A DNA stretch of 64,000 nucleotides, from contig NZ_JAFEWC010000001.1 in NCBI RefSeq assembly GCF_017355875.1, forward strand, positions 1,302,001 through 1,366,000. Direction: 5' to 3'. The position numbers and the translations under genes are program-made. Numbering within the stretch: the first letter of the stretch is position 1; the number at the start of each line of letters is the position of its first letter. The notes beneath the pieces were generated by a model that worked only from the letters and a program-made list of their open reading frames with translations, had not been told where the DNA came from and searched no databases. The DNA comes from Aridibaculum aurantiacum (GTDB lineage: Bacteria; Bacteroidota; Bacteroidia; Chitinophagales; Chitinophagaceae). Shown here piece by piece: positions 25,506 through 33,655 of the stretch.

Positions 25506-26291
25506 ATGAATCTATCTCTTGAAGGAAAGAACGCGCTTATCTGTGGCAGCAGCCAGGGCATTGGATTAGCGATAGCAACGGAGTTAGCATTGATGGGTGC
25601 TAACTGTACTTTATTTGCCCGCAATACTACAAGCCTGCAAGAAGCTGTACTACATCTTGATAATACGCTTCAACAGGAGCATGATACATTGGTTGCTGAT
25701 TTTTCAAAACCAGATGAAGTGAAGCAGGTAATTGAGCAGTATGTAAAAGATAAGCCTGTTCATATTCTCATCAATAATACGGGGGGGCCGGCAGCAGGTC
25801 CCATAGTTGATGCAGGTGAAGAACAATTTCTTGCCGCTTTTAATCAACATCTTATTTGCAATCATATCCTCACGCAAGCTGTTGTATCATCTATGAAAGC
25901 TGCTGGTTATGGACGTATCATTAACATCATATCAACATCCGTAAAAGTTCCTTTGAAAAATCTTGGTGTTTCAAATACCATCCGAGGCGCTGTGGCTTCA
26001 TGGGCCAAGACAATGAGTAATGAACTTGCAGAATTTGGTATCACTGTGAACAATGTTCTTCCTGGTGCTACTAAGACGCAAAGGCTGAGTAGTATCATCA
26101 ACAATAACGCAAACAAGCAGCAAAAGGAGATAGAACAGGTAGAGCTGGAAATGCAAAAAGAAATTCCGGCTAAACGTTTTGGAGAACCCGGAGAGATAGC
26201 TGCCGTGGCTGCATTTTTAGCAACGCCTGCTGCTGCTTATGTCAACGGAACCAGCATACCTGTAGATGGCGGTAGGACAGGAGCAATTTGA
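25506..26291 (+). CDS. SDR-family protein without the YxxxK catalytic pair
   Basis: Encodes 261 residues of a short-chain dehydrogenase/reductase fold. The nucleotide loop GSSQGIG (residues 14-20) and the NNTGGPA segment are present, as is Ser143 of the active-site strand. The catalytic Tyr and Lys are replaced by Ser156 and Arg160 (GVSNTIRGAVASWAKTM), the pattern of an atypical SDR subgroup. The C-terminus SIPVDGGRTGAI is normal. First gene of the plus-strand kynurenine transcript, 144 bases before the aldehyde dehydrogenase. Role unknown; see findings. Confidence 0.85.
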   Translation: MNLSLEGKNALICGSSQGIGLAIATELALMGANCTLFARNTTSLQEAVLHLDNTLQQEHDTLVADFSKPDEVKQVIEQYVKDKPVHILINNTGGPAAGPIVDAGEEQFLAAFNQHLICNHILTQAVVSSMKAAGYGRIINIISTSVKVPLKNLGVSNTIRGAVASWAKTMSNELAEFGITVNNVLPGATKTQRLSSIINNNANKQQKEIEQVELEMQKEIPAKRFGEPGEIAAVAAFLATPAAAYVNGTSIPVDGGRTGAI

Positions 26292-26435
26292 GGAGCAGGA
26301 TGCTTGATGCTGGAAAAAGAATACTAGATGCTGGATTACCTCTACGCAACCTGTATCAGGATTTTTCAACAGAATCATTTATCAAAGTTTGATCACCTCA
26401 ATCTAAATTCCGCAATCAAAAATCATAAATCAAAA

Positions 26436-27893
26436 ATGGATCTTGCCATACCATATCATCTTGAGAATTACATCGACGGAGCTTTAGCTCCACCGTCTAA
26501 TGGTAAGTTCATTGAGAACATTAATCCAGCTACAGCTGAAGTTTTTTCTCATACACCTGATAGTGATGATACAGATATAGAACTGGCCGTGAGTGCAGCA
26601 AAGAAAGCATTTGCATCTTGGTCTGTTACGCCAGTAGAAGAGCGATTTAAAGTGCTTAATAAAATAGCAGAATTGATAGATGCTAATCTTGAGACACTGG
26701 CACTAGCAGAAACAACAGACAATGGTAAACCGCTTTGGTTGAGTAAGCGTGTGGATATTCCAAGAGCATCTTCAAATTTCCGCTTCTTTGCAACAGGCAT
26801 TTTGCACTTTAGCACCGAAAGCCATAATATGGAGGACAAGGTGATCAACTATACCCTGCGGCAGCCTGTTGGTATAGTTGGATGCATAAGCCCATGGAAC
26901 CTGCCGCTTTATTTATTTACATGGAAAATAGCACCTGCAATTGCAGCAGGTAATTGTGTGATAGCAAAGCCTTCAGAGGTTACACCTGTTACAGCATATT
27001 TGCTCAGTAAAATTTGCATAGAAGCAGGACTTCCTGCCGGAGTGTTGAATATTGTGCATGGTACTGGTCCAGGTGCCGGCGAAGCAATAGTAAAACATCC
27101 AGCAATCAAGGCCATTTCATTTACAGGTAGTACACGCGCTGGTGAAAGAATAGCATCACTTGCTGCACCGAAATTTAAGAAGCTTTCGCTAGAGCTCGGC
27201 GGCAAAAACCCCAACATCATTTTTGCTGATTGTGACTGGAAAAAGATGATGGACACCACACTGCGTTCATCATTTGCAAACCAGGGACAGATCTGCTTGT
27301 GCGGCAGCCGCATACTAGTGGAAGAGTTTATCTATGAAAAATTCAAAGCTGAGTTTGTAGAACGGACGCAACAACTTACAGTAGGTGATCCAATGGATCC
27401 GTCCTCTAAACAAGGCGCTATTGTGAGCAAGGTTCATTTTGAAAAAGTGATGAAATGTATAGAGACCGCTAAGGAAGAGGGCGGTACGATATTGTGTGGC
27501 GGTAATGCCGTACGGCCAGAGGGACGCTGTGCAAATGGATATTTTATTGAACCAACAATCATAGAAGGATTAGGTCCTGCATGCAATACTAATGTGGAAG
27601 AGATCTTCGGACCTGTTGTTACGCTTCAATCGTTCAGGAATGAAGAAGAAGCGCTGCAGTTAGCCAATGAATGTAACTACGGCCTTGCAGCCACTATCTG
27701 GACACAGGATATATCCAAAGCCAATCGTGTAGCCGCCAAAGTAGAAGCAGGCATCATTTGGGTAAACTGCTGGCTGGTACGCGACCTTCGCACCCCATTC
27801 GGCGGAATGAAAAATAGTGGCGTAGGACGAGAAGGCGGATGGGAAGCTTTACGATTTTTTACAGAGGCAAAAAATGTGTGCGTGGAAATATAA
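26436..27893 (+). CDS. 2-Aminomuconate semialdehyde dehydrogenase (ALDH family)
   Basis: Encodes 485 residues. NAD-dependent aldehyde dehydrogenase superfamily. Family marks: AIPYHLENYIDGALAPPSNG at the start, TPWNLPL-like SPWNLPLYLFTWKIAPA, FTGSTRAGERIA, the catalytic Glu in LELGGKNPNIIF, and the catalytic Cys in NQGQICLCGSRI, then EEIFGPVVTLQSF. Assignment to 2-aminomuconic 6-semialdehyde (product of ACMSD) rests on cluster position. Start 26436 is chosen because the upstream frame (from 26328) reads into repeat-like AT-rich sequence. Confidence 0.9.
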   Translation: MDLAIPYHLENYIDGALAPPSNGKFIENINPATAEVFSHTPDSDDTDIELAVSAAKKAFASWSVTPVEERFKVLNKIAELIDANLETLALAETTDNGKPLWLSKRVDIPRASSNFRFFATGILHFSTESHNMEDKVINYTLRQPVGIVGCISPWNLPLYLFTWKIAPAIAAGNCVIAKPSEVTPVTAYLLSKICIEAGLPAGVLNIVHGTGPGAGEAIVKHPAIKAISFTGSTRAGERIASLAAPKFKKLSLELGGKNPNIIFADCDWKKMMDTTLRSSFANQGQICLCGSRILVEEFIYEKFKAEFVERTQQLTVGDPMDPSSKQGAIVSKVHFEKVMKCIETAKEEGGTILCGGNAVRPEGRCANGYFIEPTIIEGLGPACNTNVEEIFGPVVTLQSFRNEEEALQLANECNYGLAATIWTQDISKANRVAAKVEAGIIWVNCWLVRDLRTPFGGMKNSGVGREGGWEALRFFTEAKNVCVEI

Positions 27894-27896
27894 ATA

Positions 27897-27993
27897 GAAC
27901 GCAGATCATTAAGATTTTGCTGATCTGCGCTAAGTACATCAGTTTAGTTTATTTAGATCCAACCGATCTTAATTATCATAAAAATCAGCGTTC
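27897..27993. repeat. Inverted GAACGCAGAT-type repeat pair upstream of the RidA gene
   Basis: A forward copy GAACGCAGATCATTAAG at 27897, an inner mirror TTGCTGATCTGCGC at 27917-27930, and a reverse copy TTATCATAAAAATCAGCGTTC at 27973-27993 fill the whole gap between the aldehyde dehydrogenase and RidA genes. Same family as the copies around the GxxExxY gene at 24.3 kb. Confidence 0.7.
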
Positions 27994-27996
27994 AAA

Positions 27997-28410
27997 ATGG
28001 AGATGATCAACACTGAGAATGCAGCTAAACCCCTCGGTGCTTATCCACATGCGCGGAGAGTGGGCAACCTGTTGTTTCTATCAGGAATAGGACCTCGTTC
28101 TGCAGTAGATAATTCTATTCCTGGCTTAGAGCAAGATGCAGAAGGAAACATTATAGCATACGATATAGCAGCAGAATGTCATTCGGTATTTGCTAATGTA
28201 AAAGCAGTGCTGGAAGCAAGTGGAAGTAGTTGGGATAAGATGGTGGATGTAACGGTTTTTCTTACCAACATGAAAAAAGACTTCCCGATCTATAACAAGA
28301 TCTATGGTGAGTACTTCAGCAATGTGCAGGCATGCAGGACAACGGTAGAAGTAATTAGCCTTCCAACACCTATAGCAATAGAATTGAAAGTAATTGCTAC
28401 TATTGATTAA
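27997..28410 (+). CDS. RidA-family protein, probable 2-aminomuconate deaminase
   Basis: Encodes 137 residues. RidA/YjgF trimers hydrolyse enamines/imines. The fold is recognised from PLGAYPHARRVGNLLFLSGIGPRS, ANVKAVLEASGSSWDKMVDVTVFLTNM and CRTTVEVISLPTPIAIELKVIATI, including the conserved Arg (C-R-T-T-V-E-V). In the bacterial kynurenine pathway a RidA-type enzyme converts 2-aminomuconate to 4-oxalocrotonate; location between the dehydrogenase and kynureninase genes supports this. Starts at ATG 27997, with a second ATG two codons later. Confidence 0.88.
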   Translation: MEMINTENAAKPLGAYPHARRVGNLLFLSGIGPRSAVDNSIPGLEQDAEGNIIAYDIAAECHSVFANVKAVLEASGSSWDKMVDVTVFLTNMKKDFPIYNKIYGEYFSNVQACRTTVEVISLPTPIAIELKVIATID

Positions 28411-28421
28411 CACTTGGCGCA

Positions 28422-28446
28422 TCTTCGTGCCTTAGCGCCTTAGCGG
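28422..28446 (+). repeat. Short dispersed CTTAGCGCCTTAGCGGC motif
   Basis: TCTTCGTGCCTTAGCGCC TTAGCGG occupies the gap before kynureninase; an internal direct repeat CTTAGCG occurs twice. Such sequences are widely seen before genes in this phylum (general recollection). No second copy was found in this window, so it is noted rather than claimed as an element. Confidence 0.4.
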
Positions 28447-28456
28447 CAATACAAAA

Positions 28457-29725
28457 ATGGAAAATACATTACAATACGCTCAGCAGCTCGACCAACAAGA
28501 TCCTTTGAAAGAATACAGGAATAGGTTCCATATTCCACAACGTAACGGACAGGATGCTGTTTACCTAACTGGTAATTCTCTTGGACTTCAACCGAAAGCG
28601 ACAAAAGGTTATATACAACAAGAACTGGATGATTGGGCACAGCTTGGTGTAGAGGGACATGTGCATGGAAAGAACCCATGGGTATCTTACCACGAATTGT
28701 TCCCGCAGCAACTAAGCAAGATCGTTGGTTGTTTACCAACAGAAGTGGTGGCTATGAACCAGCTTAGTGTAAATCTTCACCTGCTGATGGTGAGTTTTTA
28801 CAGACCGACAAAACATCGTTACAAGATCATTTGCGAAGCAAAGGCATTTCCTTCTGATCAATATGCCTTGCAGTCACAGGTAGCATTTCATGGTTACGAG
28901 CCTGCAGACGCCATAGTGGAAGTGTCTCCTCGTGAAGGTGAATACACCATACGTCATGAAGATATTTTGTCTGCCATTGAGCAGCATAAGAATGAGCTGG
29001 CATTGGTGTTATTTGGTGGCGTAAATTATTACACTGGTCAAGCGTTTGACATGAAGGCAATAACAGCTGCGGCACACGATGCTGGTGCAGTTGCCGGTTT
29101 TGATCTAGCACATGCAGCAGGTAACATTCCCATGCAACTGCACGATTGGGAGGTGGATTTTGCTTGCTGGTGTTCCTACAAATACCTGAACAGTAGCCCT
29201 GGTGGCGTGGCAGGTGTTTTTATACATAACAAGCATCACAAAGACAAGTCACTGCCACGCTTTGCTGGTTGGTGGGGGCACAATAAAGAAAGCCGTTTTA
29301 AAATGGGCTCATCATTTGAACCGATACCTACTGCAGAAGGATGGCAATTGAGCAATGTGCCTGTTCTTACCATGGCTGCGCACAAAGCATCGTTGGATGT
29401 TTTTGAAGAAGCAGGCTTTGAAAATCTAGTTACAAAGAGCAGGCAACTGAGCAGCTACCTGTTGTTTGTTTTAGATGAAATAAATGCAACGCAAACACAA
29501 CAGGTGACACAGGTGATCACACCACGAGGAGAGGCGGAGAAAGGTTGCCAGGTTAGTATGTTGATGCTGGAAAGAGGAAGAGAGATATTCGATGAACTGA
29601 TAAATCAAGGAGTGATAGCTGACTGGCGAGAGCCAAATGTCATCAGGATAGCGCCGGTTCCTTTGTACAATTCATTTGAAGATGTATGGCAATTTGGAGA
29701 TATCATTAAAAAGATATTGAGTTAG
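28457..29725 (+). CDS. kynU: Kynureninase
   Basis: Encodes 422 residues. PLP enzyme that cleaves 3-hydroxykynurenine to 3-hydroxyanthranilate and alanine. Marks: LTGNSLGLQPKATKGYIQQEL and WVSYHELF near the N-terminus, GVNYYTGQAFDM, AGFDLAHAAGNIPM with the PLP Asp, and the Schiff-base lysine in FACWCSYKYLNSSPGG. The C-terminal domain ends VIADWREPNVIRIAPVPLYN. Same strand as kmo, 55 bases ahead. Together with kmo and the dioxygenase it forms the core of the pathway. Confidence 0.96.
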   Translation: MENTLQYAQQLDQQDPLKEYRNRFHIPQRNGQDAVYLTGNSLGLQPKATKGYIQQELDDWAQLGVEGHVHGKNPWVSYHELFPQQLSKIVGCLPTEVVAMNQLSVNLHLLMVSFYRPTKHRYKIICEAKAFPSDQYALQSQVAFHGYEPADAIVEVSPREGEYTIRHEDILSAIEQHKNELALVLFGGVNYYTGQAFDMKAITAAAHDAGAVAGFDLAHAAGNIPMQLHDWEVDFACWCSYKYLNSSPGGVAGVFIHNKHHKDKSLPRFAGWWGHNKESRFKMGSSFEPIPTAEGWQLSNVPVLTMAAHKASLDVFEEAGFENLVTKSRQLSSYLLFVLDEINATQTQQVTQVITPRGEAEKGCQVSMLMLERGREIFDELINQGVIADWREPNVIRIAPVPLYNSFEDVWQFGDIIKKILS

Positions 29726-29780
29726 GAGGGACTAGCTTTTCATTCTTTCACTGAAGTAAAAAACTTAATAAGCGTATTGC

Positions 29781-31124
29781 ATGTCAGACAAAAAAGTAGT
29801 TATTGTTGGAGCCGGACTTGTGGGCTCATTACTCAGCATTTTTTTAGCTAAACGCGGCCACGAGGTAAAGATCTATGAGCGCAGGGAAGACATGCGATCA
29901 CAAGTTGTAGAGGCAGGACGATCCATCAATCTTGCGCTAAGCGACAGGGGGATAAAAGCATTGGAAGCAGTAGGCATAGCAGAAGAGGTTATGCAGATAG
30001 CAATACCTATGCGCGGAAGAATGATTCATCATGCTGATGGAAATAAAGTCTTTCAGCCTTATGGTAAAGAAGGACAAGCTATCAATTCGGTGTCGCGCAG
30101 CGAGCTGAATAAAAAGCTGATGGACATAGCAGAGCAGAATAATGTTGAGATCATCTTCCGAAAGAAATGTTCAACTATCAACTGGGAGAAGAATGAGGTA
30201 GTATTTGATGACACAACCACGCTCAATCAGGATTTTGAATATCCAAATCTTATCATAGGTGCGGATGGTGCTTATTCAGCGGCAAGGTTGCAGCATATGT
30301 TGTCGCATCCTATGTTTGAGTATCACCAGTATTACATTGATTGTGGTTATAAAGAACTGGCTATTCCTGCTGGTCTTAACGGTGAATACCTGTTAGATAA
30401 AGAGGCGTTGCATATTTGGCCACGGAAAGATTATATGTTGATAGCCTTGCCAAACCTTGATGGCAGTTTTACAGGCACGCTGTTCTTTCCATTTAAAGGA
30501 GACACATCTTTTGAAAAGCTTGACACAGAGGAAAAGGTGAATGAATTTTTTAAACAGGATTTTCCGGATGTGGTGGAACTGATACCAGACCTGGCAGAAC
30601 AGTTCTTCAAAAACCCAACATCTTCATTGGTTACAGTAAAATGTTTCCCTTGGGTGCGCGACGATAAGTTTGCTTTAATAGGAGATGCGGCACATGCTAT
30701 TGTTCCATTCTTTGGACAAGGCATGAATGCTGGTTTCGAAGATTGTGTTGTACTGAATCAACTGATGGACAAGCACGGTGATGACTGGGTTTCATTACTG
30801 CAAGAATTTCAAACACAACGTAAGCCTGATGCTGATGCAATAGCCGATATGGCTGTAAATAATTTTATTGAAATGCGGGAGAAGACCGCTGATCCAAAGT
30901 TCCTGTTGCAAAAGAAAATAGAAGCACGCTTACACGACAGGCATCCTGATAAATGGATACCAGCTTATTCACAGGTCACGTTCTCACCGCACATTCGTTA
31001 TTCAGAAGCACTTTCAAGAGGAATGAAACAAGAGGCTATTATGCAAGAGGTAATGCAACTGGATAACCTTGCTGAAAAATGGGACAGCGATGAAGTTGAG
31101 TGGATGATTTTGGAGAAGCTTTAA
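29781..31124 (+). CDS. kmo: Kynurenine 3-monooxygenase
   Basis: Encodes 447 residues. FAD and NADPH-dependent hydroxylation of kynurenine to 3-hydroxykynurenine. The FAD loop is VIVGAGLVGSLLSIFLAKRG, AGRSINLALSDRGIKAL is the substrate-side loop, and IGDAAHAIVPFFGQGMNAGFEDC the second FAD motif. The C-terminus lacks the long hydrophobic membrane anchor of the eukaryotic enzyme, as usual for bacteria. Last gene of the kynurenine run; 52 bases before pyrF. No tryptophan dioxygenase or formamidase is in the window. Confidence 0.95.
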   Translation: MSDKKVVIVGAGLVGSLLSIFLAKRGHEVKIYERREDMRSQVVEAGRSINLALSDRGIKALEAVGIAEEVMQIAIPMRGRMIHHADGNKVFQPYGKEGQAINSVSRSELNKKLMDIAEQNNVEIIFRKKCSTINWEKNEVVFDDTTTLNQDFEYPNLIIGADGAYSAARLQHMLSHPMFEYHQYYIDCGYKELAIPAGLNGEYLLDKEALHIWPRKDYMLIALPNLDGSFTGTLFFPFKGDTSFEKLDTEEKVNEFFKQDFPDVVELIPDLAEQFFKNPTSSLVTVKCFPWVRDDKFALIGDAAHAIVPFFGQGMNAGFEDCVVLNQLMDKHGDDWVSLLQEFQTQRKPDADAIADMAVNNFIEMREKTADPKFLLQKKIEARLHDRHPDKWIPAYSQVTFSPHIRYSEALSRGMKQEAIMQEVMQLDNLAEKWDSDEVEWMILEKL

Positions 31125-31176
31125 GGATAAGAACTAAGCTTTTTAATCATTTCATCAACCGTTTATCTTCGCGCTT

Positions 31177-32040
31177 ATGAACCGCCAACAACTCATTCAA
31201 GAAATTTATTCTAAAGGTTCCTACCTCTGCGTAGGGCTGGATACAGATGTTACCAAACTTCCTTTACATCTGCAGTCGCATCCTCATGGAGTATTTGAAT
31301 TCAACAAACAGATCATTGATGCTACCAAAGATCATTGCGTAAGTTATAAGATCAATACTGCATTTTTTGAAGCAATGGGAGTGAAAGGCTGGGAGGTGCT
31401 GCAGCGTACGGTTGAATATATTCCTGCTACACATTTCACCATTGCCGATGCCAAGCGCGGTGATATAGGTAATACATCTGCACAATATGCAAAAACCTTC
31501 TTCGAGGTGTATGGCTTCGACGCAGTGACCGTTGCGCCTTATATGGGTGAAGATAGTATCCGTCCTTTCCTGGAGTATGAAGACAAGGTGACGATTGTGC
31601 TAGGTCTTACTTCTAACAAAGGCAGTGAAGATTTTGAGCAACTGCTTATTCATAAGGAGCATGATCCATTGTTCGATGCCTCACATCTTGTGCAGGGACC
31701 GGCACATGAATTCTTGTATGAAAGGGTTTTGAAAACAGTAGCATCATGGGGTTCAGTAGATAATTTGATGTTTGTAGTGGGCGCTACCAAAGTTGATCAG
31801 CTGGAGCACATACGCAATATGCTGCCCGAGCATTTCTTCCTGGTGCCTGGCGTGGGTGCACAGGGTGGAAGCCTGGAGGAAGTATCTAAGGTTGGTTTGA
31901 ATAAAGATGCAGGCCTACTGGTAAATGCAAGCCGCGCTGTTATATATGCTTCAGGGGGAGAAGATTTTGCAGAAGCAGCACAGCGGGTAGCAAAGGAATA
32001 TTCAGTGGAGATGAAACAGCAACTAGAAGTGAGGTTGTGA
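31177..32040 (+). CDS. pyrF: Orotidine 5'-phosphate decarboxylase (type 2)
   Basis: Encodes 287 residues. Final step of UMP synthesis. YLCVGLDTDVTKLP at the start, YKINTAFFEAMG, and the catalytic motif TIADAKRGDIGNTSAQYA with the D-x-K-x2-D pattern identify the type 2 enzyme; VPGVGAQGGSLEEV is the phosphate-binding loop. A TATCTTCG element at 31164-31171, 6 bases before the ATG, resembles a -7 element but would leave almost no leader. Follows kmo closely but is functionally unrelated. Confidence 0.95.
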   Translation: MNRQQLIQEIYSKGSYLCVGLDTDVTKLPLHLQSHPHGVFEFNKQIIDATKDHCVSYKINTAFFEAMGVKGWEVLQRTVEYIPATHFTIADAKRGDIGNTSAQYAKTFFEVYGFDAVTVAPYMGEDSIRPFLEYEDKVTIVLGLTSNKGSEDFEQLLIHKEHDPLFDASHLVQGPAHEFLYERVLKTVASWGSVDNLMFVVGATKVDQLEHIRNMLPEHFFLVPGVGAQGGSLEEVSKVGLNKDAGLLVNASRAVIYASGGEDFAEAAQRVAKEYSVEMKQQLEVRL

Positions 32041-32192
32041 GTTAAGGGCTTATAACGATGTGTTTCTGGTTTGTGGTTCCTGGTTCAGAAATTTCGGTTC
32101 TATTACCTAAATAACTAAGCCGCAAATAATCATTGTTTGCTAGCAGCAATCAGAAACTAAAAACAATAAACCATAAACTATTTTTCCCGCTT

Positions 32193-32819
32193 ATGTCAAA
32201 TCACATCCACTCTTACCTGGCTTTAGGAGACTCTTATACAATAGGTGAAAGCCTTCCTATTTTCGAGTCGTTCCCGTACCAGGTGGTGCAGATGCTTCGA
32301 AAGAAAAACATGCTTTTTCATGCTGCGGAAATTGTTGCAAAAACCGGATGGACAACTTTTGAGTTGGCAGAGCACCTGATACACACGCAGCTAAACCAGC
32401 AATACGATTTTGTAACGCTGTTAATTGGAGTCAACAACCAGTACAGGGGCTTATCAGCGAAAGATTATGAAGCAGATTTTGAGTTCCTGCTAAAAAAGGC
32501 TGTACACTTAGCTGGTGATAAAGCAGATCATGTAATTGTGTTATCTATTCCTGATTGGGGAGCAACTCCTTTTGCAGAAGGTCGAGATAAAGAAAAAATA
32601 GCTTCTGAGATTGATGCATTCAACAGCATCAATGAGCGCATATCAAAGTTGTATAGCTGCCAATATATCAACATTACTCCAGGTACACGCGAAGCAGCAA
32701 ATGATGCATCATTGGTAGCTGCTGATAAACTACATCCTTCTGCAAAAGAATATGAACGGTGGGCAGCGCAGGTGGCAGAGGTGGTGGAGGGAAGGTTGGT
32801 TTATAAGTTGATTAGTTGA
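32193..32819 (+). CDS. SGNH/GDSL hydrolase
   Basis: Encodes 208 residues, cytosolic (no signal peptide). Block I ALGDSYTIGE carries the nucleophile Ser, block III GVNNQYRG the Asn, and block V DKLHPSAKEYERWA the catalytic Asp and His. A small esterase/acetyl-hydrolase; substrate unknown. The frame continues 20 codons upstream of the ATG at 32193, in AT-rich non-coding-like sequence. The 3' end is immediately followed by a GTTGATAAG repeat patch. Confidence 0.9.
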   Translation: MSNHIHSYLALGDSYTIGESLPIFESFPYQVVQMLRKKNMLFHAAEIVAKTGWTTFELAEHLIHTQLNQQYDFVTLLIGVNNQYRGLSAKDYEADFEFLLKKAVHLAGDKADHVIVLSIPDWGATPFAEGRDKEKIASEIDAFNSINERISKLYSCQYINITPGTREAANDASLVAADKLHPSAKEYERWAAQVAEVVEGRLVYKLIS

Positions 32820-32887
32820 TAGGTTGAATGGGTGAATGGTTGATAAGTTGAAAGGTTGATACGTTGAATGGTTGATTAGTTGATAAG
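32805..32887 (+). repeat. GTTGATAAG repeat patch, single orientation
   Basis: Units like AAGTTGATTAGTTGATAGG, GAATGGTTGATAAG, GAATGGTTGATTAGTTGATAAG follow one another for about 80 bases, beginning over the SGNH gene stop. Related to 6767-6846 and 17313-17464 but without the inverted half. Confidence 0.7.
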
Positions 32888-32963
32888 AATGATGTCAAGT
32901 TATTCATCAGCATCCAGCTGTTCCATAACCTTAACCTTTAAACATCAAACCTTAAACCTCATC

Positions 32964-33386
32964 CTACTTGAACACGCTGTTCTTGGCGGTCCACCATGGA
33001 TGTATTTCGTAGTCTAACCTACCTGCGGCGATAGCAGGATCTTTCTTCAAAAGTTGTTCTACTTCCTCTTTTGTATCTGCATCTATGATGAAGATACCGC
33101 GCCAGTTACCATCGTCTCCGAATGGTCCTGCCACCAATAGTTTTCCTGCTTTGGCCATGCTGTCCATATTAGCCATATGGCCGCGTTGCAGTTGATTGAT
33201 AACTGCTGTATCTGTTATCTCGCTGCGGCGTGCACCTTTCACTAGCATTACAAAATAGTATTGCTTCATGGTGTACTCACCTGCTTTAAATTCTTTAACT
33301 GGTTTTGCCTTGGCTGTATCTTGTTTAGCTTGAGAAAAAACAAATGCAGGAGCAAGAAGTAGAAACAGGATTACAAGTTTTTTCAT
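32964..33386 (-). CDS. Exported YciI-like protein
   Basis: Encodes 140 residues. MKKLVILFLLLAPAFVFSQ is a signal peptide, then a short A/K-rich linker. The rest is the YciI-type dimeric alpha/beta barrel: KQYYFVMLVKGARRSE, RGHMANMDSMAKAGKLLVAGPFGDDG (with the family's H and GP-F/GDDG turn), IFIIDADTKEEVEQLLKKDPAI and YEIHPWW. Enzymatic function of the family is mostly unknown. Periplasmic or surface location is inferred from the signal peptide. Confidence 0.85.
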   Translation of the reverse strand: MKKLVILFLLLAPAFVFSQAKQDTAKAKPVKEFKAGEYTMKQYYFVMLVKGARRSEITDTAVINQLQRGHMANMDSMAKAGKLLVAGPFGDDGNWRGIFIIDADTKEEVEQLLKKDPAIAAGRLDYEIHPWWTAKNSVFK

Positions 33387-33559
33387 TGTTAGAAGGTTGT
33401 GTAAGAAAAGTACAACATTTAGTTGGTGTGATGTAGTGCTGGGTTATTTTTGCCCGGATCTTTTGAATGTCATTGACACAGGGTAGAAAAGTAAACCGGA
33501 GGTGTTATTACGTTCAAAAACAATTGTGGGTGGAAATAGCTGAATGAAGTGGTACAAGT

Positions 33560-33576
33560 ACAAGTGTGCGACGCAA
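33560..33576 (-). repeat. Dispersed 17-bp repeat, copy 3
   Basis: Exact copy of TTGCGTCGCACACTTGT on the minus strand, with CAGCAT 3 bases before it in that orientation. It lies 80 bases upstream of the glutaryl-CoA dehydrogenase-like gene. An apparent 30-codon N-terminal extension of that gene would begin inside this repeat. Confidence 0.8.
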
Positions 33577-33655
33577 CGATGCTGAAGCAAGCACTGCTGT
33601 CGACTACCATATTTCTACCTTGTCAAGTAACTCTTCTAAAAATAAAACAAACGAT

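Noticed and set aside
33566-33655. 30-residue N-terminal extension of the glutaryl-CoA dehydrogenase-like protein
   Set aside because: It begins inside a dispersed repeat and resembles no homologous N-terminus.
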